This document shows positions 7,788-16,866 of a stretch of DNA of 64,000 bases, piece after piece. Positions within the stretch are counted from its first letter, which is position 1; each line of letters opens with the position of its first letter. The notes under the pieces were generated by a model. That model ran no database searches and was not told the origin of the DNA. It was given only the letters and a program-made list of their open reading frames with translations. The position numbers and the translations under genes were made by a program. Where the stretch lies: assembly GCA_946886125.1 (NCBI GenBank), contig CAMPHY010000002.1:1-64000 (forward strand). Direction: 5' to 3'. This stretch comes from an uncultured Candidatus Saccharibacteria bacterium. GTDB lineage: Bacteria > Patescibacteria > Saccharimonadia > Saccharimonadales > UBA6022.

Positions 7788-9761
7788 CTATAATTTGGCG
7801 CGAATATCGGCAATCATATCTCGTAGCTCAGCCGCCTTTTCAAACTCCAAATTCGCACTCGCCAGCTCCATTTGCCCACTCAATTCCTTAATGAGCGACT
7901 TATACTCGTCTTTTGGAATTTTCTTCAAATCAAGCTTCTTTGGCTTGTCCTTTTCCTTATCTGGAATAATCGCTCGTAGACCCTCTCCAATTTCTTTTGA
8001 GACACCAGTTGGTGTTATACCATGCTCAGTGTTGTATGCTTCCTGAATACCGCGCCGTCGATTTGTTTCATCAATGGCAGCCTGCATAGAACGTGTAATT
8101 CTGTCGGCATACATATAAACCTTTCCGTGCTCATGACGAGCTGCACGGCCTATCGTCTGGATCAAAGCACTTTCACTGCGCAGGAAGCCTTCTTTGTCGG
8201 CATCCATTATCGCCACCATGCTCACTTCCGGGAGATCAAGCCCTTCACGCAGCAAGTTAATTCCAACAAGCACGTCGTACACCCCTAGTCGAAGATCCTT
8301 TAAAATGTCACCACGCTCTAGCGTATCAACTTCACTGTGAATGTAAGCCGTCTTAATATTTATTTCTTGTAAGTAAGTCGTTAAGTCTTCCGCCATACGC
8401 TTAGTGAGGGTCGTAACAAGCACACGCTGTCCAGCAGTTACCCGGTCGTTAATTTCAGAAACTAAATCGTCAATCTGCCCCTTTGTAGGACGAATAATAA
8501 TTTCCGGATCGAGTAGGCCAGTTGGACGAATAACCTGTTGCGCAGGTGCAGGGCTATGCGATAATTCATATTCACTTGGAGTTGCCGATACATAAATAGC
8601 CTTATTGATATGACGGTCAAATTCCTGAAAGGTGAGAGGACGGTTATCAAGGGCGCTCGGAAGACGGAAGCCATGCTCAACAAGCACCTCTTTTCGCGCA
8701 CGGTCACCGTTGTACATGCCACGAACCTGCGGTAGTGTCATGTGGCTTTCATCAACAAGGAGCAAGAAATCATCTGGGAAATAATCCATTAATGTTGCCG
8801 GTTGCTCTCCTGGTTCTCGGTTGGTTAAATAACGACTATAATTTTCAATTCCCTTAACGAACCCTGTTTCTTCCAGCATTTCAATATCATATTTAGTTCG
8901 CTGTGAAAGACGCTGAGCCTCAAGTAATTTATCGTGCTTCTCAAACCATTCAATTCGTTCTTCAAATTCTTTTTTGATGTTTGCAATTGCACGTTCAAGC
9001 TTTTGCTTCGGCGTGACGTAGTGAGAACTTGGAAATACTTGTAGTTCATCAGGTTCGCCACTGATTTCGCCCGTCAGCGGGTCGATACGAGTTATGCGGT
9101 CAACTTCATCGCCAAAAAATTCTATACGGTATGCAACGTCACTACCCGCAGGAAAGACATCAACCACATCCCCCTTCACCCTAAATGTACCACGCTGAAA
9201 ATCAATATCATTACGCTGATACTGAATGTCGGTTAAAAGACGAATGAGCTTATCTTGTTGACGCCGTTCACCTTTTTTAATTGTGATAGACATTGCCGAA
9301 TAATCATCTGGCGATCCGATACCATAAATACAGCTCACACTGGCAACAATAATCGTATCTCGCCTTGTTAATAATGCCATCGTCGCCGCATGACGCAAAC
9401 GATCAATCTCATCATTTATTTTTGAGTCTTTTTCGATGTACGTATCGCTACTCGCCATATACGCTTCGGGTTGGTAATAATCAAAATAACTTACAAAATA
9501 ATGTACTTCATTCTCAGGAAAATAGTTTTTGAATTCACTATACAGCTGAGCAGCTAAGGTTTTATTGTGCGCAAGCACAAGCGTCGGCGCCTGCCGATCC
9601 TGAATGACATTAGCCATGGTAAAAGTCTTACCAGACCCGGTTACACCTAAAAGAGTTTGCTCGCGCTCACCCTGATCAAGCCCTTCGATCAATTGCGCAA
9701 TTGCACTCGGCTGGTCTCCAGTCGGTAGATAGGTGGTTGCTAGCTTAAATTTTTGGCTCAT
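7788..9761 (-). CDS. uvrB: UvrABC system protein B
   Basis: UvrB is the damage-verifying helicase-like subunit of nucleotide excision repair. Walker A GVTGSGKT near residue 45, the beta-hairpin region with YYQPEAYM, the [10 protein letters not shown] motif, QTIGRAARH (motif VI) and a C-terminal UVR motif ([15 protein letters not shown]) are all present; 657 residues is a normal length. Two consecutive ATGs exist; the second (9761) is favoured because TATAAT lies 7 nt before it, the spacing seen for other genes in this window. Single-gene unit. Confidence 0.97.
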   Translation of the reverse strand: MSQKFKLATTYLPTGDQPSAIAQLIEGLDQGEREQTLLGVTGSGKTFTMANVIQDRQAPTLVLAHNKTLAAQLYSEFKNYFPENEVHYFVSYFDYYQPEAYMASSDTYIEKDSKINDEIDRLRHAATMALLTRRDTIIVASVSCIYGIGSPDDYSAMSITIKKGERRQQDKLIRLLTDIQYQRNDIDFQRGTFRVKGDVVDVFPAGSDVAYRIEFFGDEVDRITRIDPLTGEISGEPDELQVFPSSHYVTPKQKLERAIANIKKEFEERIEWFEKHDKLLEAQRLSQRTKYDIEMLEETGFVKGIENYSRYLTNREPGEQPATLMDYFPDDFLLLVDESHMTLPQVRGMYNGDRARKEVLVEHGFRLPSALDNRPLTFQEFDRHINKAIYVSATPSEYELSHSPAPAQQVIRPTGLLDPEIIIRPTKGQIDDLVSEINDRVTAGQRVLVTTLTKRMAEDLTTYLQEINIKTAYIHSEVDTLERGDILKDLRLGVYDVLVGINLLREGLDLPEVSMVAIMDADKEGFLRSESALIQTIGRAARHEHGKVYMYADRITRSMQAAIDETNRRRGIQEAYNTEHGITPTGVSKEIGEGLRAIIPDKEKDKPKKLDLKKIPKDEYKSLIKELSGQMELASANLEFEKAAELRDMIADIRAKL

Positions 9762-9768
9762 CATATCT

Positions 9769-9774
9769 ATTATA
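9769..9774 (-). promoter_or_regulatory. -10 box of uvrB (leaderless start)
   Basis: TATAAT on the minus strand, 7 nt before the second ATG of uvrB; decides the start. Confidence 0.6.
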
Positions 9775-9806
9775 CTACGAGCCGTATATTCTCAGTTGCC
9801 TGGTAA

Positions 9807-10415
9807 TTAGCCACGGCCGACGCGCTTGGCACTCAAGTGGCTGTCAGTACCATCGTCAGAGAACCCAACATACTTTTCATCTAACGCTTCAATCACTTTT
9901 TTCACTAAACGACTTGGATTTGTGTCATAAATAATATCTTTCGCGCCAGGTGCTTCGATATTTTGAAGTAATGTCGGCGTATAGTCAGCAAGACCACCGC
10001 TCCCCAGTAGTACACCACATACTTTTCGACTTTCAAGCGCTGTCGAAAGCTCATGGAGACTACCCATACGACCACCTACTGTTATGATTGCATCGCTACT
10101 GCGCACCAGGTGAACATCACGTCCTACATATTCCATACCCGTAAAGTTAATATAATCAAACTCTTTTGTTGGCAATTTGTACGTAGCAACGTGCTCGCGG
10201 AATGAACTTGCCGGCGAGAAGCCAACCGAGACACCCTTGCGACTCTTGACGCTAAAAGCCCCCATTGCAGCATAATGCGGCAGTCCTACGGTCGCGCCGG
10301 TGGTCAGTGTTTTTCCCTGCTCGGCAATCGCCTTACCAAGGTCATAAGCAAGTTGGTGTGATGCCTGCACCGTGTCTCCACTGGCCGCACCGGAAACACA
10401 TATTTGATATTTCAT
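9807..10415 (-). CDS. SLOG/LOG-family Rossmann nucleotide-binding protein
   Basis: 202 residues. The N-terminus ICVSGAASG, the TTGATVGLPHYAAMGA segment and IITVGGRMGSLHELSTAL match the lysine-decarboxylase-like (LOG/SLOG) fold, where the GGxxGxxxE loop binds a nucleotide or nucleotide-sugar. In LOG enzymes the motif is PGGxGTxxE; here it is VGGRMGSLHE, so cytokinin-type hydrolysis is not assured. It is the last gene of the carbon operon, 2 nt after the long PfkB-type kinase, suggesting a role in nucleotide or sugar-nucleotide sensing. Confidence 0.75.
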   Translation of the reverse strand: MKYQICVSGAASGDTVQASHQLAYDLGKAIAEQGKTLTTGATVGLPHYAAMGAFSVKSRKGVSVGFSPASSFREHVATYKLPTKEFDYINFTGMEYVGRDVHLVRSSDAIITVGGRMGSLHELSTALESRKVCGVLLGSGGLADYTPTLLQNIEAPGAKDIIYDTNPSRLVKKVIEALDEKYVGFSDDGTDSHLSAKRVGRG

Positions 10416-10417
10416 TC

Positions 10418-11926
10418 CTATAGTTCCTCCGTATGGTAATAATCTGGTGCTTGCTCAAGGTATGTCTCTAGTTCAGGCTGACGCAGCAAACCTGCCTGTG
10501 CCCCGAGCTTCTGCACGACGCTCATCGAGTTAATAGGCGCCCACCTTAGTGCCGTTTCCAGCGATTCGCCCATGGCAAGGGCCGCCGTCACTGTAGAGGC
10601 AAATGCGTCACCTGCGCCTGTGCGATCATAAGGCGCAGCAGGATCGGGATAATTTGGCATTTTCAAAATCTTTACGCCATCTGAAGCATACGCACCATCT
10701 GGCCCATCGGTAATGACGACAATATTCGGTCCAAGCGCATGCAATCCCTGGGCGAGTTCGGCGATTGACTTCAGGCCTTTGCCTGTTACAAGCGCTGCTT
10801 CTTCACGGTTCATGAAGACAATATGCGAACGAGCGTAGACTGCCGCTAATTTTTCGACACCCCATGAAAAGTGGAAGGTTCCCGGCTGGAAGACCAGCTT
10901 CGTTTCCGGATGCTTCTCTAGATACGCCAGCATATCTTCATGCAGCTGCCAGGCGGATTCGCTAATCATTGATAGATACAGCCAGTCAGGTACTTCTGCT
11001 GGCTCCTGCCAATTGTAAGCGTAATCTTCGTACTTAATAAGGATAGTTCGATCAGCCCCATACCTAAGTGCGTAATGATAGTTTGATTTAAAGCCATCCT
11101 GCACTGAAACAGCACGCGTATCAACATGCTCGGATGCAAGATATTTCATCGAGTCTTTACCCGGCTGATCATCTCCCAGAAATGCCATAAGTCCCGCGCG
11201 TAATCCTAAACGAGTAAACGCTACGGCAGCATTAGCCGAATTACCTACCGCTTGGACAATCTCTACACTTTCATACGGTGGCTTACTGCCAAATTCCATA
11301 CTCAAACGCTTGTTACCCTCTTCGTCTACCGTCACCTCCGCCTGATCGTCACGCAATTTGATAAAGGCATCTGTCACTATATCTCCAATAGCAAGTATGT
11401 ACGGCGTAGTTGTATCCGCCCTCTTTGGACGACTAATCGTCTCGTAATGCTCATCGTCCTCAACAACAAGGCCTGCATCTTTCGCAAGTTGTTGCGCAGC
11501 AGCAACGTCAACTTGCGAATGATCGAGATAACGACCCATAATTTCACCACGAAGCGCACGCTGCCCATGACTAATAATCCGATGCTCGTATGCAAGATCA
11601 TGGTGTGCATTTTCAATTACATCAATTAAATTAAACGATATCACCTGGCGATCATCGAAGGTCATCAAGACATAGTCGGTTTTAGATAGCACGTCTTCAG
11701 CCGCCCCCTGCTTAGCGCAAGCGCGCAAGCTCTGATACAACTCTTTTCCTGTTGTGTTAGCTGGTTCTAAGCCAAGCTGGCGCATGACATCATGCGCAGT
11801 GTGTGTAATGTCGGCAATGATTCGCGTATCAACGCCGCTGTGACCAGTTGCTTTTTCTAGCTGGCGTAACCCAACACTAAAAAGAGGCTCTTTAGCATCA
11901 AGTAATGTTTGTAAAAATTTAGCCAT
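10418..11926 (-). CDS. PfkB-family kinase with a unique ~170-residue N-terminal domain
   Basis: 502 residues. From about residue 180 (YILAIGDIVTDAF) onward it is a ribokinase/PfkB sugar kinase, with GNSANAAVAFTRLG (substrate loop) and DRTGAGDAF (anion hole and catalytic Asp) near residue 437. The first ~170 residues are helical, without a family I recognise, and are not part of normal PfkB proteins. It sits next to a second, standard-length PfkB kinase and downstream of class II aldolase, so phosphorylation of a sugar phosphate or nucleoside is likely, with the extra domain perhaps regulatory. AAGGAG lies about 12 nt before the ATG. Confidence 0.82.
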   Translation of the reverse strand: MAKFLQTLLDAKEPLFSVGLRQLEKATGHSGVDTRIIADITHTAHDVMRQLGLEPANTTGKELYQSLRACAKQGAAEDVLSKTDYVLMTFDDRQVISFNLIDVIENAHHDLAYEHRIISHGQRALRGEIMGRYLDHSQVDVAAAQQLAKDAGLVVEDDEHYETISRPKRADTTTPYILAIGDIVTDAFIKLRDDQAEVTVDEEGNKRLSMEFGSKPPYESVEIVQAVGNSANAAVAFTRLGLRAGLMAFLGDDQPGKDSMKYLASEHVDTRAVSVQDGFKSNYHYALRYGADRTILIKYEDYAYNWQEPAEVPDWLYLSMISESAWQLHEDMLAYLEKHPETKLVFQPGTFHFSWGVEKLAAVYARSHIVFMNREEAALVTGKGLKSIAELAQGLHALGPNIVVITDGPDGAYASDGVKILKMPNYPDPAAPYDRTGAGDAFASTVTAALAMGESLETALRWAPINSMSVVQKLGAQAGLLRQPELETYLEQAPDYYHTEEL

Positions 11927-11942
11927 GGTTATTATATGCTCC

Positions 11943-12908
11943 TTAGAATGGTTTTTCGCTCATTGGCATGTCGTGCAACACCGTACCTTTATGTAGAATA
12001 CCGGCTTTAGCGCCAATTTTTGTCACAACTGAAGTAGAGTTGGCACTTGCGAAAACAAGCGCTTCTTTTAACGATTTGCCTTGCGCCCATTGACTTAGAA
12101 ATCCCGAGCCAAAAGCGTCACCAGCTCCAGTACGGTCTGTCACCGGTACGTCTTCATACATACCAGCACGCACAATCGTCTGGCCATCCGATGCAACGAC
12201 ACCATTTGGACCATCACTTATAATCGCTACCGGTACGTAGTGAAGCGCATGACGCGTCAACTCTTCCAGCTCGCTCCCCTCAACAATCACCTGAATTTCT
12301 TCACGATTCACACAGAGAACATCAACATCTTCAAGCAAGCTTTTTAGCTTTTCTGGCTGCGATAATTCACCCTTGCCTGGATTGAACATAATCTTAATGC
12401 CGAACCGTTTTGCCTGGGTAAATATACTGTTGATAGCCTCCATACTCCCTGCCATGCTTGATACATAGAGCCATTGGGCGTTTGTTTGCGATAAATCAAA
12501 ATGCTTTGCATCGTAATGTGTCGACGCTCCACGGTATGTCAAAATGGTCCGTTCGCCATTCGGAGCAAGCAGGAGTACCGAATAGCCCGTGTTATATTTT
12601 TCAGAATAACTTACATGCGAGGTGTCAACGCCTTCATTATCGAGATCATCAAGCACCGCCTGGCCAGCTGGATCATGTCCAATCGTGCCCATAAACTGCG
12701 CATGAAGTCCCGCTCTTGCAAAGGTAACTGCCGCATTCGTCGCGCCACCACCTGTACTAAAATTGATGTTATTAACATCTGCTTTTGCGCCCAATTCAAG
12801 CTTCATGAAAACGTCATGAGGGTCATCGGTGACAGGCTTAAACTCATCACTATGGCTCAAAAAAACATCCTGAACAGCTGCGCCTATGGCTAAAATTTTA
12901 TGCGACAT
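11943..12908 (-). CDS. PfkB-family carbohydrate kinase
   Basis: 321 residues, normal ribokinase-family length. N-terminal ILAIGAAVQDVF, the GGGATNAAVTFARAG substrate loop, GERTILTYRGAS and the C-terminal DRTGAGDAFGSGF signature with catalytic Asp are present. Six nt after the aldolase gene and 16 nt before the long kinase. Because the operon has aldolase and pentose-phosphate enzymes but no PfkA-type 6-phosphofructokinase is visible, one of these two kinases may fill that step; that is an inference, and ribose, fructose or a nucleoside are alternatives. Confidence 0.85.
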   Translation of the reverse strand: MSHKILAIGAAVQDVFLSHSDEFKPVTDDPHDVFMKLELGAKADVNNINFSTGGGATNAAVTFARAGLHAQFMGTIGHDPAGQAVLDDLDNEGVDTSHVSYSEKYNTGYSVLLLAPNGERTILTYRGASTHYDAKHFDLSQTNAQWLYVSSMAGSMEAINSIFTQAKRFGIKIMFNPGKGELSQPEKLKSLLEDVDVLCVNREEIQVIVEGSELEELTRHALHYVPVAIISDGPNGVVASDGQTIVRAGMYEDVPVTDRTGAGDAFGSGFLSQWAQGKSLKEALVFASANSTSVVTKIGAKAGILHKGTVLHDMPMSEKPF

Positions 12909-12914
12909 ATCAGG

Positions 12915-13826
12915 CTACACCACCGCCTTATCGGTACTGCCGAATGCTTTTATTTTTTCTTCAACAACAGCCTGTACTGCACCGTACACTTCGGGCATCA
13001 GTTTCACGACAGCGTATTCATTAGGGTTTTCGACAAGAACACGTTCAAGATTTTTACGAAACGCAAAACGCATATCGCTATTGATATTTATTTTGCTTAC
13101 ACCGATACGCGCAGCCTCTTCGAAGTAATGGAGCGGTGTACCACTACCGCCATGAAGGCTAATTTGACAATCAATACTATCGCGAATCGTTTGCAAAAGT
13201 TCGAGATCTAGCTCTTTTGGCACAGGATATTTACCGTGCAAATTACCAACCGCCGCTGCGAACGTATCAATACCGGTTGCAGTAATAAAATCGCGCGCAC
13301 CTTCAGGAGTACTAAATGTTTTTTTAATTGCTTCATAATCAATGGCCTCTTCATGGACATTTGATGACCCGCCGAAATAGTGCGGCTCTGACTCAACTAA
13401 AGCACCGGTGAATTTTGCATAATCGACGACTTCTTTTGTTTTGGCGATAATTTCTTCCGTTGAGGCATTGTGATCTGCTTGTGAAATATCAATATGAATA
13501 AACTCAAAGCCAACATCAATCGCTCGCTTACAATCCTCGACAGTAGGGCTATGATCGAGGTTGATGTACATTTCAATACCATACTCGACTCGGTAGTTAT
13601 CAACCATATCACGAATATTTTCGAGACCAATAGCACTTACTTCGCCACTACTCACTTCCACTAAGACGGGAGCGTTTAACTTTTGCGCCGCACGCGCAAT
13701 AGCTATAAGTGTCTCTTGATTATCTATATTAAAAGCTCCAACCGCAAAGTGCTGGGCGCGTGTCCGCTGATAAAGATGTCGTGCTCTCGTCGTATTGTCG
13801 CGGATTTGCTTAATTGATAAACTCAT
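12915..13826 (-). CDS. fba: class II fructose-bisphosphate aldolase
   Basis: Zinc-dependent aldolase joining or cleaving fructose-1,6-bisphosphate into the two triose phosphates. 303 residues. Visible active-site elements are NLDHSPT (Asp91 proton donor, His92 zinc ligand), the ESEPHYFGG region, GNLHGKY (His197) and SLHGGSGT (His225). The tagatose-bisphosphate aldolase branch shares these motifs and cannot be excluded. Start supported by AAGGAG 5 nt upstream. Lies between the transketolase halves and two PfkB kinases in one operon. Confidence 0.92.
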   Translation of the reverse strand: MSLSIKQIRDNTTRARHLYQRTRAQHFAVGAFNIDNQETLIAIARAAQKLNAPVLVEVSSGEVSAIGLENIRDMVDNYRVEYGIEMYINLDHSPTVEDCKRAIDVGFEFIHIDISQADHNASTEEIIAKTKEVVDYAKFTGALVESEPHYFGGSSNVHEEAIDYEAIKKTFSTPEGARDFITATGIDTFAAAVGNLHGKYPVPKELDLELLQTIRDSIDCQISLHGGSGTPLHYFEEAARIGVSKININSDMRFAFRKNLERVLVENPNEYAVVKLMPEVYGAVQAVVEEKIKAFGSTDKAVV

Positions 13827-13835
13827 ATATTCTCC

Positions 13836-14834
13836 TTAATATTCTTGATGATAACGTGAGGTACTATCGATAAATTGTTTAGCCGTCTCGGCAATTGAGC
13901 TGCCATCAAGTTTGAAATAATTAATTAGCTCAGCTGGCTGACCACTCTCGCCAAATCGATCCTGCATACCGATTCTCTTTAATGGCGTAGGTAATTTTTC
14001 ACTCAAAAGTTCAGCAATCGCACCACCAAATCCACCTGCTACTTGTGCCTCTTCAGCCGTCACGACCCGTCCTGTCTTTCTCACACTTGCAAGAATTGTC
14101 CCTTCATCAAGAGGCTTAATCGTCGGCACATGAACAACCTCAGCCTGAATACCATACTGCTCGAGTTGCTTCGCCGCAGCGAGTAATTGATACGTCATCA
14201 TACCCGTTCCTAGGAGTGAAATATCATGACCTTCACGTAGTATATACGCCTTGCCAATCTCAAATGGTGAATCCTCAGTACTAAACACTGGTGTTTTTTC
14301 ACGAGCAAGACGTAAATACGTTGGTTTATTATTTTCTGCGAGCAATCGCGTTGCTTTTTCGGCCTCAAGACTATCGCCAGGAGCGATAACAATCATATTT
14401 GGCAAGACACGCATCAGAGCAATATCTTCAAGCATCTGGTGAGTAGCGCCGTCAGGTCCTACACTCACACCAGCATGTGAGCCAATAATTTTAACCGGCT
14501 GATTATTAAGTGCTATTGTTGTACGAATCTGCTCCCAATTCCTACCAGGACTAAACGCTGCGTAACTACTCGTAAAAGGGATTTTGCCAGCACGAGCCAT
14601 ACCGCTTGCTACGGTAACCAAGTTTTGTTCTGCGACACCTATTTCCACGAAACGTTCAGGAAACGCATCACGAAAAAGATGCATTTGCGTACTTTCGGTT
14701 AAATCTGCGCACAGCGCTACAATCTGTTCATTAGCTTCACCGGCCGCTTTCAAGCCACGGCCAAACCCCGCTCTAATTGGTTCATACTCAGCATTATCGG
14801 TAAATAAATCTGGGTGTAATGGAAAGTGGCTCAC
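13836..14834 (-). CDS. transketolase, C-terminal subunit
   Basis: 332 residues covering the pyrimidine-binding and C-terminal domains of transketolase: RFVEIGVAEQNLVTVASGMA (thiamine pyrimidine contact with the conserved Glu), SHAGVSVGPDGATHQ, and a C-terminal domain ending GESGQPAELI. With the next gene it makes a two-chain transketolase that moves two-carbon units between sugar phosphates. It starts at GTG, overlapping the stop of the N-terminal subunit by 4 nt (GTGA), with AGGAGCAGG upstream. A split transketolase is a known arrangement, so this is not a frameshift. Confidence 0.93.
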   Translation of the reverse strand: MSHFPLHPDLFTDNAEYEPIRAGFGRGLKAAGEANEQIVALCADLTESTQMHLFRDAFPERFVEIGVAEQNLVTVASGMARAGKIPFTSSYAAFSPGRNWEQIRTTIALNNQPVKIIGSHAGVSVGPDGATHQMLEDIALMRVLPNMIVIAPGDSLEAEKATRLLAENNKPTYLRLAREKTPVFSTEDSPFEIGKAYILREGHDISLLGTGMMTYQLLAAAKQLEQYGIQAEVVHVPTIKPLDEGTILASVRKTGRVVTAEEAQVAGGFGGAIAELLSEKLPTPLKRIGMQDRFGESGQPAELINYFKLDGSSIAETAKQFIDSTSRYHQEY

Positions 14835-15697
14835 GCACCTGCTCCTTCATGAATAATTTTTCCGTCTAATGTGCGCAGTTTTTCAAGCGCCTGTTTAGCC
14901 TGTTCTGAATTTGGCGGTGCTCCGTGCCACTTGTAGTCATACTCCATAAAATCAACTCCTTTACCAGGAATAGTATGGGCAATAATAACGCTTGGTTTAT
15001 TAGTAATCGCTCGGGCCATACTTGCGGCGTCAATAATACTTTCAATATTATGACCGTCAATCTCTTGAACATGCCAGCCAAAACTTTCCCACTTCGCACG
15101 AAGATCTTCGAGTGGCATGACATCTTCGGTCGTACCATCAATCTGGATATTATTACGGTCAATAAAACCAATCAGTTGACTTAACTTATACTTACCGGCA
15201 AACATAGCCGCTTCCCAAATATTTCCTTCGTTAAGCTCGCCGTCGCCCATGACCGTATACACAAACCGCTGTTTAACTTGATCGATATATTGCAAGCTAT
15301 AGGCATACCCAGCTGCCTGACTGAGTCCACTTCCTAAGGGGCCACTCGTGTTTTCAAGCCCTGGCAATTTTTCTCGCTCAGGGTGCCCTTGCAAGCGACT
15401 TCCAAGTTGACGCAAAGTTTGCAATTCTTCAAGATCAAAAAAACCTCGCTCAGCCATCGCGGCATACTGAACTGGCACCGTATGGCCATTGCTTAGGAAG
15501 AAAACATCTCTCTCTGGCCATTCAGGCTGTGATGGATCGATGTTAAGAATATTAAAATAAAGTGCAGCAAAAATGTCCGCTAGACCCAACGGACCAGCAC
15601 TATGTCCGCTCCCTGCATGTTCAAGGCTGCGAATAATATCCTTACGAATATCATTAGCCTTTTGCTCAAGCTGTACGACCGTTAGTTGCCCACTCAC
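14831..15697 (-). CDS. transketolase, N-terminal (diphosphate-binding) subunit
   Basis: 288 residues with the thiamine diphosphate module: AGSGHSAGPLG near residue 30, SNGHTVPVQYA, GPLGSGLSQAAGYA and the metal-binding GDGELNEGNIWEA. It needs the downstream C-terminal subunit for a complete active site. GTG start (15697) with a GGGGGA run upstream that overlaps the end of rpe. The pair works with rpe and rpiB in the non-oxidative pentose phosphate pathway. Confidence 0.93.
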   Translation of the reverse strand: MSGQLTVVQLEQKANDIRKDIIRSLEHAGSGHSAGPLGLADIFAALYFNILNIDPSQPEWPERDVFFLSNGHTVPVQYAAMAERGFFDLEELQTLRQLGSRLQGHPEREKLPGLENTSGPLGSGLSQAAGYAYSLQYIDQVKQRFVYTVMGDGELNEGNIWEAAMFAGKYKLSQLIGFIDRNNIQIDGTTEDVMPLEDLRAKWESFGWHVQEIDGHNIESIIDAASMARAITNKPSVIIAHTIPGKGVDFMEYDYKWHGAPPNSEQAKQALEKLRTLDGKIIHEGAGA

Positions 15698-15699
15698 GT

Positions 15700-16344
15700 C
15701 TAAATAATCCCCCGCTTATTGATTTCTTGTACCAGTGTAGCATAAGCAGTAGCAGGGTCGGCAGCCTTTTGAATCGCCGAGCCGACATTCAATGCATCAA
15801 CACCACCCTGGGTAAGACTATAGGCATTATCCGTAGCAACACCACCATCCCAGCCAATTTCTACTCCAGCATTAATGGCTTTGATAAGTCGCACTTTCTC
15901 TAATTGCATCATACTTGCTTTACCGCCAAAATGCCCCAATTCACCACTAAAAACCATGACATGATCAGCCTCTTCGATAAGAGTGGCAACCGTAGCAGGC
16001 ACAGTACTCCGCTGTAGTGCAACACCAACCTTTATATCAAATTTTTTTACATGCTTCAGGACTGTCAATAAATCTCCCTCAGCTTCAGCATGAAAGACAA
16101 TCATATGCGGCTTAAGACTCACGAGTGTCTCTACATAATCAGCTGGACGAGCCACCATTGCATGGATATCAATGATCCAATTCTCTGGCCACCAAATCTG
16201 AGCCGCGCCAACCGTGAAACTAGGTGCAAACTCACCATCAGAAATATCAATATGCACCCGCTCGGCAAATGGATGAATGCGTTCAACCTGCGTCTTATAG
16301 TCATCGGTCGTTTCAGCGAGAATCGTCGGAACAATTATACTCAT
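15700..16344 (-). CDS. rpe: ribulose-phosphate 3-epimerase family protein
   Basis: 214 residues, TIM-barrel epimerase interconverting ribulose- and xylulose-5-phosphate. The four metal ligands are recognisable: His31 and Asp33 in HIDISDGEF, His61 in DIHAMV and Asp166 in GWDGGV. The usual HxDxMDGxFVPN and DVHLMV motifs are altered (IDISDGEFAPS, DIHAM), so it is a divergent member. Three nt after rpiB and 2 nt before the transketolase N-terminal gene, in keeping with a pentose-phosphate role. Confidence 0.85.
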   Translation of the reverse strand: MSIIVPTILAETTDDYKTQVERIHPFAERVHIDISDGEFAPSFTVGAAQIWWPENWIIDIHAMVARPADYVETLVSLKPHMIVFHAEAEGDLLTVLKHVKKFDIKVGVALQRSTVPATVATLIEEADHVMVFSGELGHFGGKASMMQLEKVRLIKAINAGVEIGWDGGVATDNAYSLTQGGVDALNVGSAIQKAADPATAYATLVQEINKRGII

Positions 16345-16347
16345 AAA

Positions 16348-16797
16348 TTACAGCTCATCAATCTGCATATTGCGACGCTTAAAACGTGGGGCACTAGCAA
16401 ATGGCGTATTAAGCCAGGTTTCAATAATACCCTTCCATGCCGCGGCGTCTTCTTCAAGTGTTCGGGCAGGCAAACACAGCACGTTACTGTCATTGTCATT
16501 ACGTGTCATTTTAGCTTCGTATGCATCCCAAATTACACTTGCTCGGATACCCCGAAACCGATTTGCGGCCATAGCCATGCCTTGTCCGCCACCACAAAGC
16601 AAAATAGCGCGCGCATCGCCCTCTGGATCACCAATCACTTTTAGAGCTGCCGCCTGTGCAAACTCTGGGAAGTCGTCATCAGGATCAAGCGCCGTGTCTC
16701 CGACATCTTCTACGTCATAGCCATGCTTTGCTAGATAGGCAAATACTTTTTCTTTCATATGAAAGCCATTATGATCAGAGCCCAGATAAATCTTCAT
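16348..16797 (-). CDS. rpiB: ribose-5-phosphate isomerase B
   Basis: 149 residues from the ATG at 16797. MKIYLGSDHNGF holds the Asp8-His9 pair, and LLCGGGQGMAMAANRFRGIRA holds the catalytic-base Cys and phosphate loop (CGTGIG in most RpiB; here CGGGQG). A longer frame back to 16863 is rejected: it would run through the gap terminator, and TATACT sits 6 nt before the chosen ATG. First gene of the eight-gene carbon operon. Confidence 0.92.
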   Translation of the reverse strand: MKIYLGSDHNGFHMKEKVFAYLAKHGYDVEDVGDTALDPDDDFPEFAQAAALKVIGDPEGDARAILLCGGGQGMAMAANRFRGIRASVIWDAYEAKMTRNDNDSNVLCLPARTLEEDAAAWKGIIETWLNTPFASAPRFKRRNMQIDEL

Positions 16798-16803
16798 GTC
16801 ATA

Positions 16804-16809
16804 AGTATA
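16804..16809 (-). promoter_or_regulatory. -10 box of rpiB operon (leaderless start)
   Basis: TATACT on the minus strand, 6 nt before the rpiB ATG and just after the gap terminator. Confidence 0.6.
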
Positions 16810-16822
16810 AGCATTTTTGTCT

Positions 16823-16855
16823 GAAAACAAAAGGGTTCTCAGACACTGAGAACCC
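16823..16855 (-). terminator. terminator of gap
   Basis: 10-bp stem GGGTTCTCAG/CTGAGAACCC followed by TTTTGTTTT on the minus strand, separating gap from the rpiB operon. Confidence 0.85.
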
Positions 16856-16866
16856 ATGCGCATATT

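Noticed and set aside
13836..15697. Transketolase in two parts, possibly a frameshift
   Set aside because: Each part has its own start, the downstream gene has a ribosome site and the overlap is a clean GTGA. Two-chain transketolases are known.
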